NCBI GenBank assembly: GCA_963754285.1
Contig: CAVWFN010000008.1
Coordinates: forward strand, 248,001-312,000
Direction of reading: 5' to 3'
Origin: RYN-133 sp963754285
Lineage (GTDB): Bacteria > Actinomycetota > Actinomycetes > Mycobacteriales > Jatrophihabitantaceae
DNA length: 64,000 bases
Part shown: piece after piece, positions 43,764 to 51,750 of the stretch
Layout of the letters: every line of letters starts with the position of its first letter
How positions within the stretch are numbered: the stretch's first letter is position 1
Translations under genes and position numbers: made by a program
Notes under the pieces: generated by a model
Databases searched by the model: none
Told to the model about the DNA's origin: nothing
The model's input: the letters and a program-made list of their open reading frames with translations, nothing else

Positions 43764-44789
43764 GTGCGAACGAAGAAATTGATTGCGATCGCCGCAGTGG
43801 CGATCGTTGCATCTAGCGGGACGGCGGCTTGCACGTCGGCCGACGCGTCCCGAACGACCAACGGTGTGACCTCACTGCGCTACCAGGGCTGGACGGACAC
43901 CGTGATCCTGCCGGAGCTGGCGCAGGCCCTCGGCTACTTCAAGGGCAAGGTCAAGCTCGACTGGGTCGGCGACACCGCCAGCGGCCCGCAGGACATCCAG
44001 TCCGCGGCGACCGGTCAGACCGACTTCGGCGGCGCCTTCTCCGGCGCGGTCGCCAAGCTCGAAGTGGCCGGCGCGCCGATCAAGGCGGTCATCAACTACT
44101 ACGGCTACGACAAGAAGACCTTCACCGGCTACTACGTCCTCAAGAACAGCTCGATCCACAGCGCTCGCGATCTGATCGGCAAGAAGGTCGGCGTGAACAC
44201 GCTCGGCGGGCAGAACGAGGCCGACATCCACGACTACCTGCGCCAGCAGGGGCTCAGCGAGGCCGACGTCAAGAAGGTCCAGCTCGTGGCGCTACCGCCG
44301 CCCAACATCGAGGAAGCGCTCCGCCAGGGCCAGATCGATGTCGCCGCGCTGGCCGGGCAGTTCCAGCAGCACGCGGTAGCCATCGGCGGTGTGCGGCCGA
44401 TCTTCACAGACAGCGGCGCGTTCGGACCCTTCAACGGCGGGCAGTACGTGTTCCGCAACGACTTCATCAAGTCGAACCCGCAAGCAGTGCGCGTATTCGT
44501 CTCGGGCGTCGCGAAGGCCATCGAGTGGGAGCGGGACACACCGCGGTCGCAGGTCATCGCCGAGATGACGAAGATCATCAACGAGCGGCACCGCCCCAAC
44601 GAGAACACCTCGACGGTCAAGTACTGGCTCAGCGTCGGCATCCCGTCCAAGGGTGGCGTGATCTCGGACAAGGACTTCACCCGCTGGGAGAGCTGGATGA
44701 AGGACACGGGCGCGCTCAGTGGCTCGCTCGACGCGCACAACCTCTACACCAACGAGTTCAACCCGTACGCGAACGGGAGTTCGAGTTGA
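43764..44789 (+). CDS. ABC transporter substrate-binding lipoprotein, SsuA/TauA-like
   Basis: A 341-residue binding protein. The signal KLIAIAAVAIVASSGTAAC gives a lipobox cysteine. The mature part resembles sulfonate/nitrate/taurine NMT1-like proteins: VTSLRYQGWTDTVILPELAQ, GLGYF-type ALGYFKGKVKLDWVG, SGPQDIQSAATGQTDFGGAF, LIGKKVGVNTLGGQ. It captures an organosulfur compound outside the membrane. The GTG start at 43764 follows AGAGGAAC. It is the first gene of a five-gene operon with overlapping junctions. Confidence 0.85.
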   Translation: MRTKKLIAIAAVAIVASSGTAACTSADASRTTNGVTSLRYQGWTDTVILPELAQALGYFKGKVKLDWVGDTASGPQDIQSAATGQTDFGGAFSGAVAKLEVAGAPIKAVINYYGYDKKTFTGYYVLKNSSIHSARDLIGKKVGVNTLGGQNEADIHDYLRQQGLSEADVKKVQLVALPPPNIEEALRQGQIDVAALAGQFQQHAVAIGGVRPIFTDSGAFGPFNGGQYVFRNDFIKSNPQAVRVFVSGVAKAIEWERDTPRSQVIAEMTKIINERHRPNENTSTVKYWLSVGIPSKGGVISDKDFTRWESWMKDTGALSGSLDAHNLYTNEFNPYANGSSS

Positions 44790-45607
44790 GCGCCCCGAAG
44801 ATCAGCGTCCAGAACGTCACCAAGACGTTCCCGTTGCGCACAGCACCCGAACGGCTCGCCGCGATCGACGGCGTGAGCTTCGACGTGCGCGCCGGTGAAT
44901 TCCTCGTGCTCGTCGGTCCGAGCGGCTGCGGCAAGTCGACGTTGCTCGACCTGATCGCCGGACTGACCGAACCTGCCGGCGGGCAGATCCTTCTGGACGG
45001 CAAGCCAGTAACCGGTCCCGGGCTCGACCGCGGTGTGGTGTTCCAGCAGTACGCACTGTTCCCGTGGCGAACTGCACAGGCCAACGTCGAGTTCGGGCTC
45101 GAGGTGAAGGGCGTCAGCCGGCGCCGGCGTGCAGAGCGCGCCCGCGAGGTGCTCGAACTCGTCGGCCTCGAGGGGTTCGCCGACCGCTATCCGCACGAGC
45201 TGTCCGGCGGGATGAAACAGCGGGTCGCCATCGCGCGCAGCCTTGCCTACGAACCGGACGTCCTGCTCATGGACGAGCCGTATGCAGCACTCGATGCGCA
45301 GACCCGCGAATCGCTGCAGGACGAACTGCTCGCCATCTGGCGCCGCACCGGCACGACGATCGTGTTCATCACGCACAGCATCGACGAAGCGGTCTACCTC
45401 GGTGAGCGCGTTTCGGTGATGACATCTCGTCCCGGTCGCATCAAGGCGACCGTCGACGTCCTGCTCGAGCCGCCCGCGCCGGGCGAGGACGCACGCTCCA
45501 CCGCGCAGTTCACTGCCAAACGACGCGAACTGTGGGAGTTGCTGCACGACGAGGTGCAGAAAGCGCACGAGATCGACACCCGCGAACGTCTCAACGAGGT
45601 GGCCTGA
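44786..45607 (+). CDS. ABC transporter ATPase, SsuB/TauB-like
   Basis: A 273-residue ATPase: Walker A VGPSGCGKSTLL near residue 42, Q-loop FQQYALFPWRT, signature LSGGMKQRVAIARSLA near 145, Walker B VLLMDEPYAALD near 168, and switch His in VFITHSIDEAVYLGERV. The FPWRT and GRI motifs are typical of nitrate/sulfonate/taurine importers. The start is TTG at 44786, overlapping the upstream TGA, with GGGAG before it. Confidence 0.9.
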   Translation: MSAPKISVQNVTKTFPLRTAPERLAAIDGVSFDVRAGEFLVLVGPSGCGKSTLLDLIAGLTEPAGGQILLDGKPVTGPGLDRGVVFQQYALFPWRTAQANVEFGLEVKGVSRRRRAERAREVLELVGLEGFADRYPHELSGGMKQRVAIARSLAYEPDVLLMDEPYAALDAQTRESLQDELLAIWRRTGTTIVFITHSIDEAVYLGERVSVMTSRPGRIKATVDVLLEPPAPGEDARSTAQFTAKRRELWELLHDEVQKAHEIDTRERLNEVA

Positions 45608-46434
45608 TGACGAGCACTCTCGAGAAGCCGAAGACGGCGTCAGCCGCACCCGCGTCGGCACCGCCGACCAGGCGCAGGCGCCGCTTCAACCGCAAATTCA
45701 TCACCAGCTGGATAGCCGTCGCCGTGCTGCTCGCGGTCTGGCAGATCGCGCCGAACGCCGGCTGGATCGACAAGACCTTCCTGCCGCCGCTGAGCAGCGT
45801 GCTGCACGCCTGGTGGCAGCTCGCCCAGAGCGGCGACCTGTGGATCGACGTGCAGGCCAGTCTGCAGCGCTCGCTGACCGGTTTCGGCATCGCGCTGTTG
45901 GCCGGCATCCCGCTCGGGCTGCTGATCGGTTGGTACCCGCTGGCGGCCGAGCTGCTCAGTCCGGTGCTCGCGATCTTCCTGAACACCGCGGCCATCGCGC
46001 TGCTGCCGGTCTTCACGCTGATCATGGGAATTGGTGAGACCTCGAAGGTCGCGATCATTCTCTACGCGAGCATCTGGCCGATCCTCTACAACACGATCAG
46101 CGGCGTACGCAACGTCGATCCGCTGTTCATCAAGTCAGCACGATCGCTGGGGTTGTCGCACATCCGACTGTTCCAGAAGGTGATCCTTCCGGCGACGGTT
46201 CCGACGATCTTCACCGGCGTCCGTCTCGGCGGCGCCGCGTCGATCCTCGTGCTGATCACGACGGAAATGGTCGGCGCCAAGGCCGGCCTCGGCTATCTGA
46301 TCCTCAACTCCCAATACAACTTCCAGATCCCCGACATGTACGCAGGAATCCTGACTGTCTCCGCGATCGGCGTGGCGTTCAACTACCTCCTGCTCTCCCT
46401 CGAACGCCGCTTCTCGACTTGGAGGTCTGCATGA
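45607..46434 (+). CDS. ABC transporter permease, SsuC/TauC-like
   Basis: A 275-residue permease with about six helices. The coupling motif is in NTISGVRNVDPLFIKSARSL and GLSHIRLFQKVILPATVPTI, followed by the standard GVRLGGAASILVLITTEMVG. A ~35-residue Ala/Pro/Arg-rich cytoplasmic tail precedes helix 1. ATG at 45607 overlaps the upstream TGA. It forms the importer with the two preceding genes. Confidence 0.9.
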   Translation: MTSTLEKPKTASAAPASAPPTRRRRRFNRKFITSWIAVAVLLAVWQIAPNAGWIDKTFLPPLSSVLHAWWQLAQSGDLWIDVQASLQRSLTGFGIALLAGIPLGLLIGWYPLAAELLSPVLAIFLNTAAIALLPVFTLIMGIGETSKVAIILYASIWPILYNTISGVRNVDPLFIKSARSLGLSHIRLFQKVILPATVPTIFTGVRLGGAASILVLITTEMVGAKAGLGYLILNSQYNFQIPDMYAGILTVSAIGVAFNYLLLSLERRFSTWRSA

Positions 46435-47768
46435 CCCGCCAACTGCACCTGAACGCATTCCTGATGGGCACCGGACATCACGAAGCTGCCTGGCGCCATC
46501 CCGACAGCCGCCCGCAGGACACCCTCGACGCGCGGCACTACGCGCGCCTCGCGCAGATCGCCGAACGCGCGAAGTTGGACTCGATCTTCTTCGCCGACAA
46601 CCTCGCACTCGGACGCAACGTGCGCTACGGGACCGGTAACCACCTCGAGCCGGTCACGCTGCTGTCCGCCGTGGCGATGCTCACCGAACGCATCGGACTG
46701 ATTGCCACCGCGTCCACCACCTATCACGAGCCGTTCCAGCTCGCCCGCAAGTTCGCCTCGCTCGACCACATCAGTGGCGGACGAGCGGGGTGGAACATCG
46801 TCACGTCGGCGGGCGAGGACGAGGCACGTAACTTCAACCTCGACAAGCGGCCGGCACACGAGGACCGCTACGCCCGCGCGACCGAGTTCGTCGAGGTCGT
46901 CCAGAAGCTCTGGGACAGCTGGGCCGACGAAGCACGGCTGCTCGACAAGCCGACCGGGCACTTCGCCGACCCCGACCTGATCAGCCCGATCGACCATGTC
47001 GGCACGCATTTCCAGGTGCGCGGTCCGCTCAACATTCCCCGTCCGGTGCAGGGGCATCCGCTGCTCGTCCAAGCCGGCTCGTCCGAAGCGGGCCGTGAGT
47101 ACGCGGCGCAGTTCGCCGAGGCCGTCTTCACCGCGCAGCAGACGCTGGCCGACGGGCAGGCGTTCTATGCCGACCTCAAGGCGCGGGCGGCGAGCTTCGG
47201 CCGGCGTTCCGAGGAGATCCTGATCCTGCCCGGCATCTGTGCCGTGCTCGGCGGCACCGAGGCCGAGGCGAAGCAGAAGGAAGCCGAGCTGAACGCGCTG
47301 ATCTCGCCCGAGTACGGCGTCGAGCAGCTCTCGCGCATGCTCGAGCACGACCTGTCGGGCTATCCCCTGGACGGGCCGTTGCCGGTATTGCCCGGCGAGG
47401 ACTCGATCGAGGGCATGAAGAGCCGCTCGACCCTGGTCACCGAGATCGCCCGGCGCGACAACCTCACGATCCGGCAGCTGATCGAGCGCCTCGCCGGCGG
47501 GCGCGGGCACCGCGTGTTCGCCGGCACTCCCGAGCAGGTCGCCGACCAGCTCGATCTGTGGTTCCACTCGGGCGCTGCTGACGGCTTCAACATCATGCCG
47601 CCGAACCTGCCCGGCGGCCTCGAGGACTTCGTCGAGCACGTCGTCCCCGAGTTGCAGCGCCGCGGCCTGTTCCGCACCGAGTACACCGGCACGACCCTGC
47701 GCGAGCACTACGGCCTCGCGCGGCCAGCAAACACCGTCCACGACAGAAGCAAGGAGCACGCAGCATGA
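46431..47768 (+). CDS. Flavin-dependent monooxygenase, NtaA/SnaA/DszA family
   Basis: A 445-residue LLM-class enzyme. Signatures are LNAFLMGTGHHEAAWRHPD, SIFFADNLAL, DHISGGRAGWNIVTSAGEDE and the C-terminal FNIMPPNLPGGLEDFVEHVV with RTEYTGTTLREHYGL. This clade oxidises sulfones, nitrilotriacetate, EDTA or similar with FMNH2. In a sulfonate transporter operon a sulfur substrate is most likely. ATG at 46431 follows TTGGAGG and overlaps the permease stop; its own stop overlaps the dioxygenase start. Confidence 0.85.
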   Translation: MTRQLHLNAFLMGTGHHEAAWRHPDSRPQDTLDARHYARLAQIAERAKLDSIFFADNLALGRNVRYGTGNHLEPVTLLSAVAMLTERIGLIATASTTYHEPFQLARKFASLDHISGGRAGWNIVTSAGEDEARNFNLDKRPAHEDRYARATEFVEVVQKLWDSWADEARLLDKPTGHFADPDLISPIDHVGTHFQVRGPLNIPRPVQGHPLLVQAGSSEAGREYAAQFAEAVFTAQQTLADGQAFYADLKARAASFGRRSEEILILPGICAVLGGTEAEAKQKEAELNALISPEYGVEQLSRMLEHDLSGYPLDGPLPVLPGEDSIEGMKSRSTLVTEIARRDNLTIRQLIERLAGGRGHRVFAGTPEQVADQLDLWFHSGAADGFNIMPPNLPGGLEDFVEHVVPELQRRGLFRTEYTGTTLREHYGLARPANTVHDRSKEHAA

Positions 47769-48670
47769 CCGCTACCACCACCCGTGACGTCCGCAAGCTG
47801 TCCGGCCGCCTCGGCGCCGAGATCATCGGCGTCGACCTCCGGCAACCGCTCGACGCCGACACCGTGCGCTTCATCAACCAGGCGCTGCTCGAGCACAAGG
47901 TGCTCGGCTTCCGCGGCCAGAACCTCGACGACGACGCGCACCAGACCTTCGCCGCCCACTTCGGCCCGCTCACCACGGCACATCCGACCGTCGAGTCGGT
48001 CGAGGGTCAGCCGAACGTGCTGCCCGTCGACAGCCAGGAAGGTGCTCGCGCGAACAACTGGCACACCGACGTCACGTTCGTGCCGGCGCCGCCGAAGGCG
48101 ACGAGCCTGCGCGGGATCACCATCCCGCCCTACGGCGGCAACACGCTGTTCGCCGACACCGCCGGCGCGTACCGCGACCTGCCGACGCCGCTGCGCAACT
48201 TCGCCGACACCCTCGACGCCGTGCACACGAACGACTACGACTACGCCGTTCCGCACCTGCACAAGGACGGTCACGAGGAGCGGCGGCAGCGGTTCATCTC
48301 GCGCAAGTTCGAGACCGTGCACCCGGTCGTGCGCGTGCACCCCGACACCGGTCACCACAACCTGTTCATCGGCGGGTTCGCCCAGCGCATCGTCGGGCTG
48401 TCGAACACCGAGTCGCGAGACATCCTGCGCCTGTTCCAGGCGTACGTGACCCGGCCGGAGAACACGATCCGCTGGCAGTGGGCGCCGGGCGACGTCGTGA
48501 TCTGGGACAACCGCACCACCCAGCACTACGCACCGGACGACTACGACGACCTGCCCCGCCTGCTGCACCGAGTGACCATTGACGGCACAGTCCCGGTCGG
48601 GGTCGACGGCCGCCGCAGCTACACGCTGACCGGCGACGCGTCGCACTACAGCGCGGTCGCCACAAGCTAG
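47765..48670 (+). CDS. TauD/TfdA-family Fe(II)/2-oxoglutarate dioxygenase
   Basis: A 301-residue dioxygenase. The iron ligands are the H-x-D in NNWHTDVTFVPAP near residue 99-101 and the distal His in RLLHRVTIDGT near 262. QHYAPDDYDDLPR and the 2-oxoglutarate-binding Arg in LLHRV fit TauD. It likely hydroxylates taurine or an alkyl sulfate/sulfonate next to sulfur, releasing sulfite or sulfate. It is the last gene of the operon; a long hairpin follows. Confidence 0.85.
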   Translation: MTATTTRDVRKLSGRLGAEIIGVDLRQPLDADTVRFINQALLEHKVLGFRGQNLDDDAHQTFAAHFGPLTTAHPTVESVEGQPNVLPVDSQEGARANNWHTDVTFVPAPPKATSLRGITIPPYGGNTLFADTAGAYRDLPTPLRNFADTLDAVHTNDYDYAVPHLHKDGHEERRQRFISRKFETVHPVVRVHPDTGHHNLFIGGFAQRIVGLSNTESRDILRLFQAYVTRPENTIRWQWAPGDVVIWDNRTTQHYAPDDYDDLPRLLHRVTIDGTVPVGVDGRRSYTLTGDASHYSAVATS

Positions 48671-48680
48671 CCGCCTCCCC

Positions 48681-48739
48681 ACTTTGACCCTGTAGCGGTC
48701 GTGATCCCCTTCAATTCACGACCGTTACAGGGTCGAAGT
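48681..48739. terminator. Long hairpin between TauD-type gene and thrC
   Basis: 24-bp arms (48681-48704 and 48716-48739) around an 11-base loop. The two non-complementary DNA positions are G-U pairs in the plus-strand RNA, so the stem is fully paired for the dioxygenase transcript. It ends 4 bp before the convergent thrC stop. Confidence 0.75.
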
Positions 48740-48743
48740 CGTC

Positions 48744-50006
48744 TTACAGGAGGCCGGCCTCGCGCATGCCCTTGATCGTCGGCGGGATCACGGCGGTCGG
48801 GGCGGCGTTCTCGCTCACCGCATCGATCGTCTTGAGTCCGTCGCCGGTGTTGTAGATGACCGTCTCGACCGACGTGTCGATGTCACCGGACTCGACGAGC
48901 TTCTTCAGCACGGCGGTCGTGACGCCGCCGGCGGTCTCCGCGAAGACACCCGTGGTGCGGGCGAGCAGCCGGATGCCCTCGCGGATCTCTTCGTCGTCGA
49001 CGGCCGCCATCGCACCACCCGTCGAGCGCACGGCGTCGAGGGCGTACCTGCCGTCGGCGGGGTTGCCGATGTTGAGTGACTTGGCGATGCCGGTCGGACG
49101 TACGGGGATCACCTCGTCCGCCCCGGAGCCGAACGCGGTCGCGATCGGCGAGCAGCCCGCTGACTGGGCGCCGAACACCTTCCACGACGTGGACGGGACG
49201 AGGCCGATGGTGGCCAGCTCCTTGAACGACTTATGGATCTTGGTGAGCATCGAACCCGACGCCATCGGCGCGAGGTACTGGCCCGGCAGTCGCCAGCCGA
49301 GCTGCTCGGCAACCTCGTACCCGAGCGTCTTCGATCCCTCCGCGTAGTAGGGCCGCACGTTGACGTTGACGAAGCCGGTCTTCTCGAACTCGTCGGTCTC
49401 GGACAGCTCGGAACACAGCCGGTTCACGTCGTCGTACGAGCCCTGGATGCCGACGAGGGTGCCGCCGTAGATGGCGCTCTGCACGATCTTCGGCGCCTCG
49501 AGGTCGGCGGGCACGAACACGATCGACGGCATGCCGATGCGCGCCGCGTGTGCCGCCACCGAGTTACCCAGGTTCCCTGTCGATGCACACGCGATACGTT
49601 CGAAACCGAGCTCGCGTGCCGCAGTTACAGCGACCGACACGACGCGGTCCTTGAACGAGTGCGTCGGGTTGGCCGAGTCGTCCTTGACCCACAAGGGTGC
49701 GGTGAAGCCGAGTTCGTCGCCGAGGCGGTCGGCGCGGATCAGCGGCGTCATGCCGGTGCCGCTGTCGACGCGCGTCTCGGCGTCCTGCCCGACGGGCAGC
49801 AGGCCGGCGTAACGCCACAGCGAGTGCGGCCCGGCGGTGATGTCGTCATGCGTTACACGGGCGAGCGCGTCCGCGTCGTAGGAGATCTCCAGCGGTCCGA
49901 AACACTCGAAGCACGCGTGCTGCGCACCGAGCGGATAGGTGGCGCCACAGTTGCGGCAGATGAGCCCGGACGCGGGCGAGGTGAGCTGATCGGCAAGAGC
50001 TGTCAT
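48744..50006 (-). CDS. thrC: Threonine synthase
   Basis: A 420-residue PLP enzyme that turns O-phosphohomoserine into threonine. An N-terminal zinc-ribbon-like segment (ICRNCGATYPLGAQHACFEC) is followed by the catalytic core, with the PLP lysine in DDSANPTHSFKDRVVSVA near residue 119 and the phosphate loop CASTGNLGNSVAAHAAR near 143. GGVTTAVLKKL and NTGDGLKT are at the C-terminus. It is a long, type-II-like ThrC. Expression is predicted to be under a SAM-I riboswitch in its leader. Confidence 0.93.
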   Translation of the reverse strand: MTALADQLTSPASGLICRNCGATYPLGAQHACFECFGPLEISYDADALARVTHDDITAGPHSLWRYAGLLPVGQDAETRVDSGTGMTPLIRADRLGDELGFTAPLWVKDDSANPTHSFKDRVVSVAVTAARELGFERIACASTGNLGNSVAAHAARIGMPSIVFVPADLEAPKIVQSAIYGGTLVGIQGSYDDVNRLCSELSETDEFEKTGFVNVNVRPYYAEGSKTLGYEVAEQLGWRLPGQYLAPMASGSMLTKIHKSFKELATIGLVPSTSWKVFGAQSAGCSPIATAFGSGADEVIPVRPTGIAKSLNIGNPADGRYALDAVRSTGGAMAAVDDEEIREGIRLLARTTGVFAETAGGVTTAVLKKLVESGDIDTSVETVIYNTGDGLKTIDAVSENAAPTAVIPPTIKGMREAGLL

Positions 50007-50026
50007 GACGAAACGAGGCCTTTCTC

Positions 50027-50156
50027 CTCATCTTTCCCGGCGCGCTGCTGCGCTGCCAGGCCGGAGTTGGCACCTTCGTGTCGGCGCAGGCACAGCCTGC
50101 TTCACACGCGGTTGCCGGGGCTTCGTCGGGCCGGTCCCTCTGCCCCTCTGGATGAG
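50027..50156 (-). ncRNA. SAM-I (S-box) riboswitch in thrC leader
   Basis: Reading the minus strand, the leader has the conserved S-box core: CTCATCCAGAGGGGCAGAG, GAGGGACCGGCCCG (50140-50127), GAAGCCCCGGCAACC, and GGTGCCAACTCC (50074-50063). The 5' CTCATC (50156-50151) pairs with GATGAG (50032-50027) as the P1 helix. The P1 3' strand runs straight into GAGAAAGG, the likely thrC ribosome site, so binding of AdoMet would probably block translation. No terminator hairpin is seen between P1 and the ATG at 50006. Confidence 0.88.
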
Positions 50157-50223
50157 CGGTGCTATTCGATTGTGTAGCTGTTGGAACTGCCAACCATCAT
50201 CGCACAGGCGGTGAGTGGGCCAC

Positions 50224-50892
50224 TCAGCCTGAATAGTCGGTGGTGAGCACCACCACCACCGGACCTGCCGGCAGCTGCGTGAAGCGCTCGGCCACGCGGT
50301 GGATCGTTGCGAACTGGCGTTGCAGAGCGAGCGCGGCCCGCTTGGCTCCGGCGACGGCCGGGTCGTAGTACGCGGTCGTCGTGATGACGTCGTTCTGGTA
50401 GGCCTCCTGGGTCGAACTGACCGACCAGCCCGCACGCTTGAACCGCTGCGCCGCCTGCTGCGCGAGGTCGGGGGTCGTGGTCTGGTTCAGCACGATCAGT
50501 GGCTTCGATCCGATCGCGCCGGGCGTGCTCGTGGACGACGACCCGGACGACGACCCGGACGACGGGCTCGTCGACGAACTCGAGCCGGCACCGCCGGACG
50601 GCGACGTCGTCTGCGGTACCGACTGGTGCGTGTCGGTGCCCGCAGCGGTCGCCGACTGGTGCGGATTGCGCAGAGCCAGGAACGCGATGACGAGCACGGC
50701 GATGCCGAGAACGCCGATCAGGATGCCGATGACCCGCTCACGTTGGCGGCGCCGCGCCAACTGCCGTTGCACACGGCCGCTGCGTCGGGTGGTACCACTG
50801 GGCGCGACCGGAGCAGGGTTCCACGGGTCGGCGGGAGTGTTGTCCGCAGGGTCGCGCGCGCTGCTCTGGTCGCTGTTGTGCTGACTGTCCAT
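50224..50892 (-). CDS. LytR C-terminal domain membrane protein
   Basis: A 222-residue single-pass protein. A basic cytoplasmic N-terminus (RRSGRVQRQLARRRQRERV) precedes one helix (IGILIGVLGIAVLVIAFLAL), then a Ser/Gly/Pro-rich linker (residues ~95-135), and a LytR_C domain (LIVLNQTTTPDLAQQAAQRF; WSVSSTQEAYQNDVITTTAY; VVVVLTTDYSG). In actinobacteria such proteins sit at the envelope beside DUF3263 genes. ATG at 50892. Function not established. Confidence 0.8.
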   Translation of the reverse strand: MDSQHNSDQSSARDPADNTPADPWNPAPVAPSGTTRRSGRVQRQLARRRQRERVIGILIGVLGIAVLVIAFLALRNPHQSATAAGTDTHQSVPQTTSPSGGAGSSSSTSPSSGSSSGSSSTSTPGAIGSKPLIVLNQTTTPDLAQQAAQRFKRAGWSVSSTQEAYQNDVITTTAYYDPAVAGAKRAALALQRQFATIHRVAERFTQLPAGPVVVVLTTDYSG

Positions 50893-50967
50893 AGCTCCGG
50901 TAGGCCTCGTCCGCAGTGCATCTTGCCGCACTCCACCTGTGGAGCGGACAGGTGGGGTGTGCGGTGC

Positions 50968-51294
50968 TCAGACCTCGATGCCGAGGCGTCGCGCCGAGCG
51001 CTGGCGCTGGCGGCTGGCCCGAAGCCGACGCAGCCGCTTGACCAGCATCGGGTCGGCGGCAAGTGCCGCCGGGGTGTCGATGAGCGCGTTGAGCACCTGG
51101 TAATAGCGCGTCGTCGACATGTCGAACAGCTCGCGGATCGCCTGTTCCTTTGCGCCGGCGTACTTCCACCACTGCCGCTCGAAGGAAAGGATGTCGCGGT
51201 CGCGCCTACTCAGGCCGTCAGCCGACTCGCCTTCGCTGTTCCCGTCATGACCGTCGTGCTTGGAAACCGCGTGGGCGTGATCGCCGTTGGTCAT
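50968..51294 (-). CDS. DUF3263 protein
   Basis: A 108-residue protein. After a hydrophilic His/Asp-rich start, GLSRRDRDILSFERQWWKYA and AKEQAIRELFDMSTTRYYQV form the helix-turn-helix-like DUF3263 core, followed by ALIDTPAALAADPMLVKRLR. It may bind DNA. It lies 75 bp upstream of the LytR_C gene on the same strand, a conserved actinobacterial pairing. Confidence 0.85.
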   Translation of the reverse strand: MTNGDHAHAVSKHDGHDGNSEGESADGLSRRDRDILSFERQWWKYAGAKEQAIRELFDMSTTRYYQVLNALIDTPAALAADPMLVKRLRRLRASRQRQRSARRLGIEV

Positions 51295-51507
51295 ACGAGT
51301 CGCGCTCCTGCTCACCGGGGACGGACTGACCGATCCGACGCTAGTCGAATTCCATCCGTGTGATTTACCGTGTCGCCATTCAATCACGGTCGCTGTGGTC
51401 AAGGCCGCACGGCACGCTGTCGACGCGCCCGGCTTTGTCCACCGGCGTGTCCCCAACGCGGGTTCGCACCGCGCGCCACACCCGCAGCCGGCGTCACCCT
51501 CGTCGCC

Positions 51508-51750
51508 ATGGACACCACCGCTCTGCGCACTGCCGCGGTCACCTTCACGACCCACAGTGAGGTGTTGCGAACGCGGGCGCACCAGATCGCACGGCAGCGC
51601 GACACGACACGATGGCGCTCGCCGGCCGCGACCCGATGCGGCGTTGCACTCGATGCGTTGTGCGGCGAGCTGTTCGCAAGCAGCGCCGCCCTGTTGACGA
51701 TTGCTGACGACCTCAGTTCCTGCGCAACGCGAGTGGCGAACGCGCCGTGA
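51508..51750 (+). CDS. WXG100-like small helical protein
   Basis: An 80-residue protein with two predicted helices around a TRWRSPAATRCGVAL segment, which resembles the W-x-S-x-A-A turn of actinobacterial ESX-like proteins. It has no signal peptide. Its TGA overlaps the GTG of the hydrolase gene, implying coupled expression. Recognised by pattern only; no ESX secretion genes are in view. Confidence 0.5.
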   Translation: MDTTALRTAAVTFTTHSEVLRTRAHQIARQRDTTRWRSPAATRCGVALDALCGELFASSAALLTIADDLSSCATRVANAP

